From the NCBI RefSeq assembly GCF_010731895.1, contig NZ_AP022596.1, positions 1,426,001 through 1,490,000 of the forward strand: 64,000 nt of DNA, written 5' to 3'. Under the pieces are notes generated by a model, which saw only the letters and a list, made by a program, of their open reading frames with translations, had not been told where the DNA came from and did not search any database. How positions within the stretch are numbered: the stretch's first letter is position 1; the number at the start of each line of letters is the position of its first letter. Below are positions 1 through 9,370 of this stretch, piece after piece. The position numbers and the translations under genes were made by a program. The stretch comes from Mycolicibacterium helvum. GTDB lineage: Bacteria > Actinomycetota > Actinomycetes > Mycobacteriales > Mycobacteriaceae.

Positions 1-71
1 GGTGACGACCCGTGACGGATCGGCCGTCAGCCGCACTGAAGAGCGCTTGGCGAGGCCGGATGTTATCGACG

Positions 72-368
72 TCATCTCTCTAGCGCGTGCTGCAGCGTCG
101 AGATCACGGCCAGCGCCGACTCCGCACTTTGATTGCGGTTAAGGCCGTCGGCTTGCAATCCGTCGAATCCGCCGCCGGTGTCGTTGGCACCGGAGAACCA
201 GGAAGCGGCAATACGCACTCCGTCATTCCATCTCGCAGCGGGGTCAGCGGCAACGACCCGAGCGCCATGATGGTTCGTCATCTGCAGCAGCTGACCGAAG
301 ACCGAATCGGCATATCGCCACTCATACCAAGGCCGACCTCTTGGCGCGAAGGCGTTGTGCCATAAGCA
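72..368 (-). pseudogene. Remnant of a glycosidase-like protein (C-terminus only)
   Basis: The minus frame reads as a natural C-terminus: a tryptophan-rich stretch (WHNAFAPRGRPWYEWRY) followed by WFSGANDTGGGFDGLQADG and NQSAESALAVISTLQ. Endings of the type GGGYDGLxADGxNxNQGAESTLAxxSTLQ are known from (alpha/alpha)6-type glycosidase-like proteins encoded directly after GT4 glycosyltransferases in actinobacteria. Only about 95 of the several hundred expected residues are present, and no start codon precedes the conserved part except inside the 3' end of the glycosyltransferase, in another frame. I infer that the front of the gene was deleted, leaving this tail. Family recall is from memory and no search was run. 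Confidence 0.5.
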
Positions 369-1503
369 GATATTCCTTGGCGACCACCGACCAGGCCATC
401 GTGGGCGCCACGAGGCGGGCCCTGGACGCCATGTGTCCAGCCAGCCGTGGCTGCGTCAGTGTCATGTGCAGAGCCGACCGCAGCGCATCCGTATCATCGT
501 GCGGCACTACGATCCCGGTACCATCACCCAGCAGTTCGACGGCGTGCGGGAACGCGGTTGCCACCGTCGGTCGCCCATTGGCAATCGCGTCGACCAGAAC
601 GCCCGAGGTGACTTGGTCGGTGGAGTCGTACGGTAAGACCACCACCGCGGCGGACTGCACCATCGCAGCAAGTGCCGGGGCGTCACGGTAGGCGGGATCG
701 AAACTCACCGAATCCGCGACGCCGCGGGATTTCGCCCGTTCCCGAAGGGAATCAAGGTAGACGTCACCGTCAGCGGCGAGAACCTTTGGATGCGTGCGGC
801 CGGCAACCAGGTAACGCGGGCGCCCAGGAAGCTCACTGAGCGAGTCCATGACGTCGATGACCCGCTCAATGCCCTTGCCCGGCCCCAACAGGCCCCAGGT
901 CAACAAGGTGGGGCGCCCTGAACGCTTCACCTGGACATTGGCCGTCACAGTTGCCCCGTGCGGGATCGTGGTGACCTTTCGCCGGTCGATGTCGTAGCCC
1001 TGACACAGCCGCGCATGGGCAGCCGCGGTCATCACAACAATCTGATCAACCTCTTCGGCGATTGTTTCCATAACCCAACGCTGTTGTGGCGTAGGTTCTT
1101 TGAGTACCGTGTGCGCAACAACGATCGCCGGCACCCGTAGTCCGCGGACGATGTCCACGACCTCGTCTCCGTCGGCTCCGCCATAGATGCCGTATTCGTG
1201 TTGCACAATCACGATGTCAGATCGATTAAGCAGTTCCACGGCGGCCGCCACCGATGCCGGCACGCCGTTGATCAACTCCCCGACCACCTCGACGTTATCG
1301 CTGGGCACTCCGTCGGCGATCCGAACGACATCGACGGCAGCGTTGTTGGCGCGCAGTCCTTCGGACAGGGCGGCGCTGAACGTCGCCAGCCCACATCGGG
1401 TCGGCGGAAAGGTACTGAGAATTCCGATGCTGGGGACGCGGGACACCCTGCGATACGGAACAGCAGCAGGCGTCAGCGATGAAAGGACGGACAGAAAATT
1501 CAA
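322..1503 (-). CDS. Glycosyltransferase family 4 protein
   Basis: A 393-residue GT-B fold glycosyltransferase that should transfer a sugar from a nucleotide- or lipid-linked donor in the cytoplasm. The N-terminal half carries STFPPTRCGLATFSAAL, typical of this actinobacterial subgroup, and VQHEYGIYGG. The C-terminal half has the donor-site pattern LLTWGLLGPGKGIERVIDVM and a late acidic region (DQVTSGVLVDAIANGRP). The first codon is TTG with a weak ribosome site; an in-frame GTG about 19 codons later is an alternative start. Downstream, the usual partner glycosidase is reduced to a tail (72-368), so the enzyme may have lost its functional partner. The substrate is unknown. Confidence 0.8.
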   Translation of the reverse strand: MNFLSVLSSLTPAAVPYRRVSRVPSIGILSTFPPTRCGLATFSAALSEGLRANNAAVDVVRIADGVPSDNVEVVGELINGVPASVAAAVELLNRSDIVIVQHEYGIYGGADGDEVVDIVRGLRVPAIVVAHTVLKEPTPQQRWVMETIAEEVDQIVVMTAAAHARLCQGYDIDRRKVTTIPHGATVTANVQVKRSGRPTLLTWGLLGPGKGIERVIDVMDSLSELPGRPRYLVAGRTHPKVLAADGDVYLDSLRERAKSRGVADSVSFDPAYRDAPALAAMVQSAAVVVLPYDSTDQVTSGVLVDAIANGRPTVATAFPHAVELLGDGTGIVVPHDDTDALRSALHMTLTQPRLAGHMASRARLVAPTMAWSVVAKEYLLMAQRLRAKRSALV

Positions 1504-1562
1504 GGTGATCCCGTTTAGCGGTTGTCACCGACGTGCCCGGCATGAGCGATTGCTCGGCAAGT

Positions 1563-1978
1563 TCAGCGGCGGACGGCTGACTTATTCCGGACTGGCTGGG
1601 TTTCCAACAACATCGACGTTACACCCCCGGACCAGCGGGTGCGCGGGCGAGGGCGCGGCGCTACGCCCGGTCCGTCCGCGAATAAGTCGGACAGCACAGG
1701 GCGGCGTTCCCGCACTGCGCTGAACGCGGTTCCCTCGCGCAGGACAACGTACTGAAGCTGCTCGATGTCCTCGACGACAGCGGCACCGGACGACAACGCC
1801 TCCACCACATCGTCGGGCGCGGCCCGAAACAGCGCCACCCCGACACCATTTGCCCTCGGCATCACGCGAGCCGCGAATCCTGCAACCTCCGTGAGTGATT
1901 CAGCTAGTGACTGACCGCCTACGACCAGACCTGCCAGATCGCCGATGCCCGCGCGCAGGGTCGTACTGTGACATCGCT
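1563..1978 (-). pseudogene. Broken GAF-domain (GAF-ANTAR type) gene
   Basis: The frame gives a recognisable GAF start, DLAGLVVGGQSLAESLTEVA then FAARVMPRANGVGVALF, the pattern seen at the beginning of mycobacterial GAF-ANTAR regulators. The similarity stops after RRPVLS; what follows is arginine- and proline-rich and unlike the family. The rest of the GAF fold and the whole ANTAR domain are missing. At the front, an ATG near 1974 (MSQYDP) lies one frame away from the conserved part, which suggests a small frameshift there too. Six intact relatives lie elsewhere in the window. I call it a decayed copy; the exact limits are uncertain. Confidence 0.55.
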
Positions 1979-2066
1979 TTTGCCACTGCGAACTTCCCGA
2001 CGGGCATTCGCGCGTACAGTCGCTGATACCGGGACCGTCGACAGGCCCCCTATCGAAGGGCCGCAC

Positions 2067-2198
2067 ATGGCAGACAAATCCCCTCGCCAGTCAATGACGA
2101 AGAAAGCCGGCAAGTCTCTGAAAGAGAAACGCGCGGACAAGCGGGCCAAATCCGACGGCGCGAGCACGGACCACGTGCTGAACATCAAGCATCGCTGA
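2067..2198 (+). CDS. Conserved 43-residue lysine-rich small protein
   Basis: A short, very basic protein (MADKSPRQSMTKKAGKSLKE...) of a type found beside many actinobacterial genes; its function is not known. The ATG at 2067 is chosen because GAAGGG lies about six bases upstream and because conserved relatives begin MADKSP. A longer in-frame reading from 1968 crosses the ribosome site and looks non-coding. The lysine and arginine content, high near the middle, suggests nucleic-acid contact, but that is only inference. It stands alone, between a broken GAF gene on the other strand and a DUF5994 gene. Confidence 0.75.
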   Translation: MADKSPRQSMTKKAGKSLKEKRADKRAKSDGASTDHVLNIKHR

Positions 2199-2399
2199 GC
2201 GAGTCTCTCCGCCGGTCTCTTTGATTTGCACTGGCAAACAACAACTTTCGGACGATCTGCCGAGCACCTTCCATAGCCGCTCATTTCGGCGCGAATGCGA
2301 GTAGGCTCGGCTGATCGGCGGTGTTTCCGCGCGCGAACACAGATGGCGCGCTCGCCGACGATCCTGGCCGGGTTCACGGCCGCAGACAGGAGCGTCCTA

Positions 2400-2855
2400 A
2401 TGACGCAACCAGAACCTCGCCCATCAGTCGGCTGGCACGAGCCGCCACCGCAACACACGCCGCGCTTGCGGCTGAAACCAAAAGGTCCCATGACAGGCCG
2501 TGTTGACGGGGCTTGGTGGCCACATAGCGAAGACCTCGAGGCGGAGGTTCCAGACCTGCTCGCCGTGTTGTCGGTTCGCCTCGGCCCCATCAGCTATGTC
2601 CTTTACAAGCTGACTGAGTGGGTGAAGGCCGCCAGGAAGATGCCGATCGGCAGACGATTTGTCCGCCTCGGCGGCTATCAGCGGCAGCCCAGCAACACCG
2701 TCGAGATCCAGGGTCTGGGCGGCAGGAAGATCGTCCTGCTGGTCGTGCCCGCCGCGACAGATCCCGATCGGGCCCACGCCATCATGATGGCCGCCGCGGC
2801 TCCCGAGAACACCTCCACGGTCGACGAACTACTGGCAGTGGGCCACGGCGGCTAG
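2400..2855 (+). CDS. DUF5994 family protein
   Basis: A 151-residue cytoplasmic protein of unknown function. It begins MTQPEPRPSVGWHEPPP and has the family hallmarks LRLKPKGP, GRVDGAWWPHSEDLEAE, LGGYQRQPSNTVEI and a late hydrophobic segment KIVLLVVPAATD. The start at 2400 is set by AGGAG at 2388-2392; a reading from 2295 would include the ribosome site. Mycobacteria usually carry several paralogues, often near stress or GAF-type regulators, which fits the GAF remnant just upstream. No enzymatic motif is visible. Confidence 0.8.
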   Translation: MTQPEPRPSVGWHEPPPQHTPRLRLKPKGPMTGRVDGAWWPHSEDLEAEVPDLLAVLSVRLGPISYVLYKLTEWVKAARKMPIGRRFVRLGGYQRQPSNTVEIQGLGGRKIVLLVVPAATDPDRAHAIMMAAAAPENTSTVDELLAVGHGG

Positions 2856-2962
2856 GTGAGTGCGCCGACCGCTGTCCACCGATCGGTGGACAGCGATGTC
2901 AGCCACCAAGTTCGGCTGGCCGGCGGATACCCGCACCATCTGCTGATGGTGACGATTGCCAC

Positions 2963-4249
2963 ATGGAAACACTCGAGGGAATCCGCACTCGCGCTCGTCG
3001 GGTTGCGCTCGCCAGCTATGTCGGCTCGGCGATCGAGTACTACGACTTCTTCATCTACGGGACCGCAGCCGCCCTGGTGTTTCCCGTGGTCTTCTTTCCA
3101 CACCTGAGCCCGCTGACGGCCACAATCGCCTCCCTGGGCACATTCGCCGCGGCGTTCCTGTCCCGACCGCTCGGCGCGGCGGTGTTCGGCCACTTCGGCG
3201 ACCGCATCGGACGCAAGAACACGCTGGTGTTCACGCTGGTGATCATGGGCGCCTGCAGTGTCGGTGTCGGCCTCATCCCGAGCACCGACACCATCGGGGT
3301 GGCCGCCCCGCTGCTGCTGATCACGATGCGGCTGTTGCAGGGCTTCGCCGTCGGCGGCGAGTGGGCCGGTGCCGCGCTGATGAGCGCCGAGCAGGCCCCG
3401 CGTGGCCGGCGTGGCTACTTCTGCATGTTCACCCAGCTGGGCCTCGGCACCGCGCTGGTGTTGGCCAACCTCGTGTTTCTCGGGGTGCATAGCGCCTTCG
3501 GCGAAGCCGATCATGCTTTCCTGCAATGGGGTTGGCGGATCCCGTTCCTGCTCAGCGCGGTCCTGCTGGCCGTCGCACTCTACATTCGGATGCACGTCGA
3601 GGAGAGCCCGGTGTTCGCCGAGTCGGCCGCCAAAGGGCCCGCTGGAGTCCCGATCGCCGAGGCGGTACGCACCCAGGGCCGTGAGGTCGTCCTGGCTGCC
3701 GGCGCCGTCGTCGCCATGTTCATGCTCGCCTTTCAGGCTGGCACCTATTTCCCCAATTACGCTGCTACGCAGCTACATTACGACGAGGACCTGATCCTGC
3801 TCGTCGGCGTGATCGGCGGCCTGTGCTCGATCGTGTTCGTCGCCGCCTCGGCGACACTCAGTGACACCTACGGCCGCCGGCGCGTGCTGGCCCTGGGCTC
3901 TGCGCTGGCCCTGCCCTGGACCCTGATCCTGTTCCCGCTTGTCCAATCCGGTGACCCCGTCCGTTACGGCATCGCCATCATCGGCACCTACGCGATCATC
4001 GGAATCATGATGGGGCCCTTGGCCGCATTCATCCCGGAGATCTTCGCCACCCGCTACCGCTACACCGGTGCCGGACTGTCCTACAACATCGGCGGCATCC
4101 TCGGCGGCGCCCTGCCTCCGGTGCTCTCCCCGATGCTGCTGTGCTCCTCCGGTAGCTGGGCGATCACCGCGATGATGGCCGGGTTCACGATGGTGAGCTT
4201 GGTCAGCATCCTGCTGCTGAGCGAGACCCATGACATCCTGGACTTGTGA
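2963..4249 (+). CDS. MFS transporter, metabolite:H+ symporter (MHS) family
   Basis: A 428-residue, 12-segment inner-membrane secondary transporter. The opening SYVGSAIEYYDFFIYGTAAAL and the loop FGDRIGRKNTLVF (DRxGR motif between segments 2 and 3) are typical of the MHS group (ProP, ShiA, KgtP relatives), as is LLQGFAVGGEWAGAAL in segment 4. A second DTYGRRRVL motif follows the central loop. MHS proteins import organic acids or compatible solutes with protons; the substrate cannot be read here. The ATG at 2963 starts the conserved part; the open frame upstream overlaps the DUF5994 gene and is ignored. Its stop overlaps the GTG start of the next gene, so the pair is probably co-transcribed. 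Confidence 0.88.
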   Translation: METLEGIRTRARRVALASYVGSAIEYYDFFIYGTAAALVFPVVFFPHLSPLTATIASLGTFAAAFLSRPLGAAVFGHFGDRIGRKNTLVFTLVIMGACSVGVGLIPSTDTIGVAAPLLLITMRLLQGFAVGGEWAGAALMSAEQAPRGRRGYFCMFTQLGLGTALVLANLVFLGVHSAFGEADHAFLQWGWRIPFLLSAVLLAVALYIRMHVEESPVFAESAAKGPAGVPIAEAVRTQGREVVLAAGAVVAMFMLAFQAGTYFPNYAATQLHYDEDLILLVGVIGGLCSIVFVAASATLSDTYGRRRVLALGSALALPWTLILFPLVQSGDPVRYGIAIIGTYAIIGIMMGPLAAFIPEIFATRYRYTGAGLSYNIGGILGGALPPVLSPMLLCSSGSWAITAMMAGFTMVSLVSILLLSETHDILDL

Positions 4250-4692
4250 GCACCTGGGACGACAGCAGCGATAGCGGCGACTACAGCGTCGAAGACGACA
4301 ACCAGCTACAACCCGAGGACACCCTGGTCGACCGAGGCGTCGACGACATCCTCGACGAGGGGATCTCACCGCCGGAGCGACCGTATGCACGCACGAACCT
4401 CGATCACCCGGGCCCGGAAACCCTCGACGAGCTGCTGGCCGAGGAGGAACCCGACCCGGTGGCCCGGCTGGGCAATGTGCTCGACGAGCTGAGCGGAGAC
4501 GATTCCGAAGACGAGTCGGACTTCCCCGAGGACGACGAAGTCGGCCGGGCACGTTCGGGCCGGCTGGTGGCCACCAACGAGGGTTCCGGCGAGGACGACG
4601 ACTCCGAGCTGTTCGCCGCCGATGTGGGCATCGACGGTGGCGCGGCATCGGCCGAGGAAGCCGCCATGCATGTCATCGACGACGAGGACTAG
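4246..4692 (+). CDS. DUF5709-type acidic protein
   Basis: A 148-residue, strongly acidic protein (runs of Asp and Glu throughout, ending HVIDDED) without membrane segments. The pattern DTLVDRGVDDILDEGISPPERPY is the conserved opening of the actinobacterial DUF5709 family, whose role is unknown. The GTG start overlaps the stop of the transporter gene by four bases (GTGA), indicating translational coupling. At its 3' end it overlaps by four bases with the kinase gene on the opposite strand. Confidence 0.8.
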   Translation: MSTWDDSSDSGDYSVEDDNQLQPEDTLVDRGVDDILDEGISPPERPYARTNLDHPGPETLDELLAEEEPDPVARLGNVLDELSGDDSEDESDFPEDDEVGRARSGRLVATNEGSGEDDDSELFAADVGIDGGAASAEEAAMHVIDDED

Positions 4693-6491
4693 CGCAGGGC
4701 GCCGTTGATCACCGGCTTGTCGATCACACCCTTCTCGACGCCCCAGATCGTGGCGATGGTGCGGTACTCCCCCGTCTCGATCAGATGCTGCAGTGCCAGC
4801 TGCAGTGGCTGGGCCAGGCCCGAATCCTTGGCCACCGGCCAGCCGTAGGGCGCGGAGTCGAATACCGTGCCTGCGGCCTCGAGCTGTCCGCCGCTGGTCT
4901 TGATGGCGAACCCGGTGACGGGTAAATCGGCCGACATCGCGTCGATCTCGCCGGCCGTCAACGCGGTGTTGAGGTCGTCCTGGCGGGTGTAGGTCACCTT
5001 CTTGATCGGCGGCTTGCCGGCGGCCACACACGCGGCGCTCTTGGCGGGCAGCTCCTCGGCCTCCTGCAAAGAGGGATAGGCCACACCGACTTTGAGCCCG
5101 CAGGCGTTCTCGGGGTCGATCGCCACCCCGGGGCGCTGTGCCCACAGGGTGCCGGCCTGGAAGTAGGTGACGAAGTCGGCGGCCGCTTCGCGTTCCTTGG
5201 TGTCGGTGAACGAGGACATTCCGAGGTTGAAGTCGCCCGCGCGCACCGATGGAATGATCGCCTCGAACGCGGTCTGGCGGTATTCCGGTGTCAGCCCAAG
5301 AGTGCGGGCGACCGCATTCATCAGATCGACATCGAACCCGACGATCTTGCCGTCGGCATCGATGAATTCGTTTGGTGCATAAGGGATGTTGACACCGACG
5401 ATCAGCCGTCCGGAGTCCCGGATCTTGTTCGGCACGGTCGTCGCGATCGACGGCACCGCGCCCAACGCCGGCGGCGTCGGCTCCGAGCTGGACGCGGTTC
5501 CGGCCAGACTGGTCGCACCGCTGGACCGGTCGTCTGACGCTTGCCACTGCCAGGCGCCGACCCCCGCGGCGGCCACCAGCAGCATCGCGCCCCCCACCGC
5601 GAACAGCGTCCGCCGGCGGTGTGGCCGGGGTGCCGCGGCCAGCGAGTGCCGCCCTGAACCACCGACTTTGCGCACCCGCGTGGTCAACGCCTGGCGAGCG
5701 GCCGCGGCCAGGTCGCCAGCGCTGCGGTATCGCTCGGCAGGTTTCTTGGCCATGCCCTTGGCGATGATGTCGTCGAATGCCGCCAGCCTCGGATCTTTAT
5801 CGGACGGGCGCGGGGCCGGCGTGGTCATGTGCCCGGCGATCTGCTGTTCCAGGCTGTCGTTGGGGTAGGGCCGGGTCCCGGTGAGGCACTCGTAGAGCAC
5901 GCAGGTCAGGCCGTAGACGTCGGATCGCAGATCGGCCTGGCCACCACTGAACCGTTCGGGGGCCATGTAAGCCAACGTCCCCAACGTGCTTCCGGCCGTC
6001 GTCAACCCCGCCTCGCTCGCGGTTCGGGCCAGGCCGAAGTCGATGAGGTAGGCGAAGTCACGAGCGGTGATCAAGATGTTGGATGGCTTGACGTCGCGGT
6101 GGATCAGGCCGGCCGCGTGGGCGGCGTCCAGAGCGGCGGCGACCTGCTCGACGACATCGACGGCGGACGGCGGCAGCAACGGCTTTCCGGCATCGGACAG
6201 CACCGCGTCCAGGGTGCGGCCGTCGATCAGGCGCATATCCAGGTACAGCCGGCCGTCGATTTCGCCAAACCCGTGGATGGGGACGACGTGCGGTTCGTTG
6301 AGGGCGGCCACCGCTTGGGCTTCCCGCCTGAAACGTTGCTGGAAGATGACGTCCTCGGCCAGTCGGTGCGGGAGCACCTTGAGGGCGACCACGCGGTCGG
6401 TCTTGGTGTCGTAGGCGCGGTAGACCTCGCCCATGCCGCCGCGACCTATCAACTCCTGCAGCTGATAGTGCCCAAATGGTGTCGCATCCAC
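4689..6491 (-). CDS. Receptor Ser/Thr protein kinase with solute-binding (SBP family 3) ectodomain
   Basis: A 600-residue membrane kinase. Residues 9-270 form a Hanks-type kinase with the glycine loop GRGGMGEV (16-23), lysine 38, HRD at 131-133, DFG at 151-153 and APE at 177-179. A basic stretch precedes one membrane helix (about 295-314). After a Ser/Pro/Thr linker, residues 355-600 resemble a periplasmic amino-acid-binding protein of ABC uptake systems (GRLIVGVNIPYAPNEF, GFDVDLMNAVARTLG, FNLGMSSFTDTKEREAAADF). The likely role is to sense an extracellular amino acid or similar solute and phosphorylate cytoplasmic targets. GTG start with GAGGAG seven bases upstream. No transporter genes adjoin, so the binding domain seems to serve sensing rather than uptake. 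Confidence 0.88.
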   Translation of the reverse strand: MDATPFGHYQLQELIGRGGMGEVYRAYDTKTDRVVALKVLPHRLAEDVIFQQRFRREAQAVAALNEPHVVPIHGFGEIDGRLYLDMRLIDGRTLDAVLSDAGKPLLPPSAVDVVEQVAAALDAAHAAGLIHRDVKPSNILITARDFAYLIDFGLARTASEAGLTTAGSTLGTLAYMAPERFSGGQADLRSDVYGLTCVLYECLTGTRPYPNDSLEQQIAGHMTTPAPRPSDKDPRLAAFDDIIAKGMAKKPAERYRSAGDLAAAARQALTTRVRKVGGSGRHSLAAAPRPHRRRTLFAVGGAMLLVAAAGVGAWQWQASDDRSSGATSLAGTASSSEPTPPALGAVPSIATTVPNKIRDSGRLIVGVNIPYAPNEFIDADGKIVGFDVDLMNAVARTLGLTPEYRQTAFEAIIPSVRAGDFNLGMSSFTDTKEREAAADFVTYFQAGTLWAQRPGVAIDPENACGLKVGVAYPSLQEAEELPAKSAACVAAGKPPIKKVTYTRQDDLNTALTAGEIDAMSADLPVTGFAIKTSGGQLEAAGTVFDSAPYGWPVAKDSGLAQPLQLALQHLIETGEYRTIATIWGVEKGVIDKPVINGALR

Positions 6492-6851
6492 CAGCCACTC
6501 CTCGGCAGCGCCCGACCGTCGATTGAAGCTACCTCACCTTTGCCAGAGATACCGCCGTCTGCGGGACAAAAACACAGGTCAGGTTATGGCCTGCGAGTCT
6601 TCGACCGGGAATGCCTCCGCGCGGTACGGTCGATGTGGCTGACCCACCAGCTACTCGGAAACGTCACGGCGGCGATCTGAACTCCCCGCTGCACGGGCAC
6701 CGCTGCCCGACGTAAGCCGACCTGTTTTTCCGGCGCCTATTTCCGGGCGCGTGGCCCAACAAGCGCTGCTCTCCCACGGCACTCGCAGCAGTCCCCTTTA
6801 GCCACAACATCGCAGGTCACGCCGGTGCGCGGCCTGCAGAAGGAAGACTCG
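6492..6851. other. Divergent intergenic region between the kinase and acyl-AMP ligase genes
   Basis: This 360-base stretch separates two divergent genes and should hold both promoters. Reading frames cross it but look like shadows and carry no ribosome site. I see no clear -35/-10 pair or long inverted repeat. The sequence just before the ligase start has GAAGGAAG, which belongs to that gene. Confidence 0.5.
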
Positions 6852-8483
6852 ATGAGCCAGTTCACCGAGACTATGTTCCGAAACGCCCGGTGGAGCATGA
6901 AAGGCATGACCACAGGCGAACCCGAGGCCCCCGTGCGGCATACCTGGGCTGAGGTGCACGCACGCGCCTGCCGGATTGCCGGTGGCCTGGCGGCGGCCGG
7001 CGTTGGCCACGGGGATGCCGTTGCCGTGCTCGCCGGTCTTCCCGTCGACATCGCACCCACCGCGCAGGGCGTCTGGATTCGGGGCGCCAGTGTCACCATG
7101 CTGCACCAGCCCACACCACGCACCGACCTGCTGCGCTGGGCGGAGGAGACCGCCACGGTACTCGACACGATCGATGCCAAAGCCGTCGTCGTCGGCGAAC
7201 CGTTCCTACCGGCCGCGCCGCTTCTCGTCGAGCGGGGGATGCGGGTGGTGATCGCGGACGAACTGCTGCGGGCCGACCCGGTGCGTCCCGTCGACACCTG
7301 CGGCGATGACCTCGCCCTGATGCAGCTGACCTCGGGTTCGACCGGCTCGCCGAAGGCAGTTCAGATCACCCACGCCAACGTCGTGGCGAACGCTGAAGCG
7401 ATGTTCGTCGGCGCGAAGGTCGACGTCGAATCCGATGTGATCGTCAGCTGGTTGCCCTGCTTCCACGACATGGGCATGACCGGCTTCCTGACCGTGCCGA
7501 TGTACTTCGGCGTCGAGCTCGTCAAGATCACCCCGATGGACTTTCTCCGCGATAACTTGTTGTGGGTCAAGCTGATTGACAAGTACAAGGCCACGATGAC
7601 CGCGGCGCCCAACTTTGCCTACAACCTGTTGGCGAAGAGGCTCCGCCTGGCGACACCGGGCGATTTCGACCTGTCGTCCCTGCGGTGGGCGCTCTCAGGT
7701 GCCGAACAGGTCGATCCCGCCGACGTCGAGGATCTGTGTGTGGCCGGTGCCCCCCACGGGCTACAACCCGAGGCGATCCTGCCCGCCTACGGCATGGCCG
7801 AGACAACCGTTGCGGCGTCCTTTTCCACCTGTGGCGCAGGCATGACCGTCGACGAGATCGACGCCGACCTCCTGGCTGTCCTGCACCGCGCGGTGCCGGC
7901 GACGCGGGGGAACACCAGGCGGCTGGTGACGCTCGGTCGCCTGCTGAACGGACTGGAGGCGCGCATCGTCGACGAAGACGGTGGCGTGCTGAGCGCGCGA
8001 GGCGTTGGCGTGATCCAACTCCGCGGCGAGCCCGTCACGCCCGGCTACACCACGGTCGCCGGGTTCATCTCGGCGCAGGACGAACAGGGTTGGTACGACA
8101 CCGGCGACCTCGGCTACGTCACCGAGAAGGACGAGATCGTGGTCTGCGGCCGGCTCAAGGACGTCATCATCATGGCCGGGCGCAACATCTATCCCACCGA
8201 TATCGAACGCGCCGCCGCGCGCGTCGACGGAGTGCGGCCGGGCTGCGCGGTGGCTGTCCGACTCGATGCCGGGCATTCCCGCGAATCGTTCGCAGTTGCG
8301 GTGGAGTCCAAGGCGTTCAACGATCACGAGGAGGTGCGCCGAATCGAGCACCAGGTGGTCCACGAGGTGGTGGTCGAGGTCAACGCCCGGCCGCGCAACG
8401 TGGTGGTCTTGGCACCAGGAATCATCCCGAAGACCCCGTCGGGCAAGTTGCGGCGCGCTCACGCGTTGGCACTGGTCACCTGA
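6852..8483 (+). CDS. Fatty-acyl-AMP ligase / acyl-CoA synthetase (FadD-like)
   Basis: A 543-residue adenylate-forming enzyme that activates a carboxylic acid with ATP. Visible motifs are the phosphate loop [27 protein letters not shown], the adenine motif YGMAETT, the hinge region [10 protein letters not shown] followed by [16 protein letters not shown], and the C-terminal lysine in TPSGKLRR. The segment [20 protein letters not shown] resembles acyl-AMP ligases that load polyketide synthases rather than CoA ligases, but I cannot decide between them. The ATG at 6852 is preferred over GTG 6825 because GAAGGAAG lies between them. The GAF-ANTAR gene begins 65 bases downstream, so the two may share a transcript. 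No polyketide synthase is in the window. Confidence 0.82.
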   Translation: MSQFTETMFRNARWSMKGMTTGEPEAPVRHTWAEVHARACRIAGGLAAAGVGHGDAVAVLAGLPVDIAPTAQGVWIRGASVTMLHQPTPRTDLLRWAEETATVLDTIDAKAVVVGEPFLPAAPLLVERGMRVVIADELLRADPVRPVDTCGDDLALMQLTSGSTGSPKAVQITHANVVANAEAMFVGAKVDVESDVIVSWLPCFHDMGMTGFLTVPMYFGVELVKITPMDFLRDNLLWVKLIDKYKATMTAAPNFAYNLLAKRLRLATPGDFDLSSLRWALSGAEQVDPADVEDLCVAGAPHGLQPEAILPAYGMAETTVAASFSTCGAGMTVDEIDADLLAVLHRAVPATRGNTRRLVTLGRLLNGLEARIVDEDGGVLSARGVGVIQLRGEPVTPGYTTVAGFISAQDEQGWYDTGDLGYVTEKDEIVVCGRLKDVIIMAGRNIYPTDIERAAARVDGVRPGCAVAVRLDAGHSRESFAVAVESKAFNDHEEVRRIEHQVVHEVVVEVNARPRNVVVLAPGIIPKTPSGKLRRAHALALVT

Positions 8484-8548
8484 CGGTGGCGAGTAAATTG
8501 ATCACACAGGGGTCTCCCCGTCTCCACCCGTAGTACCCGGGAGAAGAG

Positions 8549-9370
8549 ATGATGGACGATTACGACGCGCAGCCCGACCGCAAGCCGCCCCCGGAACCGG
8601 AGCTCTCGCCCGCCCAGCTCGAGGCCGACGAGCTGGACCTGAACGCCGGGCTCAGCGGCTTGGCAGGCATTGTCGCCGACGCCCGCAGTATCGACGAAAT
8701 ACTGGGCCAGGTAGCACAATTCGCCGTGCAGGCGATACCGGGCGCCGACGGTGCCGGCGTCACGCTGATCCATCCCCGCGGCACCGACTCGGCCGGCGAG
8801 GAGTTGGGAATTCAGGCGTGGTCGGTGACTGCGGAGTTCATTCAGGTCATCGACACCTTGCAATACCAGAAGCTCAACGAGGGGCCGTGCATCACCTGCA
8901 TTCAGTCCAGACGGCCGGTAGTCAGTGGTTCATTGGGCAGTGACCGCCGCTGGCCCCGTTTCGGTGGATCGGTGGCGCGGATGGGTGTGCACTCCGTGCT
9001 GGCCCTGCCACTGACCGTCGGTGAGCGTGTCGTCGGTTCGATCAACTCCTACGCCCACGCCCGCGACGCGTTCACCGAGCATGCTGTCCTATTGGGCAGC
9101 CAATTCGCCGGGCCCGCAGCGGTATCGGTCTACAACACGCAACTGCTGGCCAGTACTCAACTGCGCACGACGCAACTGCAACAGGCCTTGCGCAGCCGCG
9201 CGGTGATCGACCAGGCGATCGGCATCATCCGCAGTCGTTCCGGCGGCACCGCCCAAGATGCGTTCGAACGTCTCACCCGGATCAGTCAGCGGGAGCACAT
9301 CAAACTGGCTGATGTGGCCGAGCAGATGGTCGACGAGGCGGTCCGGCGGGCGCGGGCACGTCAATCATGA
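8549..9370 (+). CDS. GAF-ANTAR regulator (triad 1, plus-strand member)
   Basis: A 273-residue cytoplasmic regulator. A proline-rich N-terminus (1-30) is followed by a GAF sensor domain (about 35-190; DEILGQVAQFAVQAIPGADG, EGPCITCIQSRRPV, WPRFGGSVARMGVHSVLALP) and an ANTAR RNA-binding domain (about 205-265; VIDQAIGIIRSRSG, AFERLTRISQREHIKLADVA). ANTAR domains typically bind paired hairpins in nascent RNA and prevent termination. ATG at 8549 and ATG at 8552 are both served by GGGAGAAG. It lies downstream of the acyl-AMP ligase and converges on the next GAF-ANTAR gene, overlapping it by ten bases. The equivalent member of the second triad is 46832-47524. The GAF ligand is unknown. Confidence 0.88.
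   Translation: MMDDYDAQPDRKPPPEPELSPAQLEADELDLNAGLSGLAGIVADARSIDEILGQVAQFAVQAIPGADGAGVTLIHPRGTDSAGEELGIQAWSVTAEFIQVIDTLQYQKLNEGPCITCIQSRRPVVSGSLGSDRRWPRFGGSVARMGVHSVLALPLTVGERVVGSINSYAHARDAFTEHAVLLGSQFAGPAAVSVYNTQLLASTQLRTTQLQQALRSRAVIDQAIGIIRSRSGGTAQDAFERLTRISQREHIKLADVAEQMVDEAVRRARARQS

Noticed and set aside
5829..6680. 283-codon plus-strand frame antisense to the kinase domain
   Set aside because: It is opposite an intact kinase with all catalytic motifs; no ribosome site or domain.
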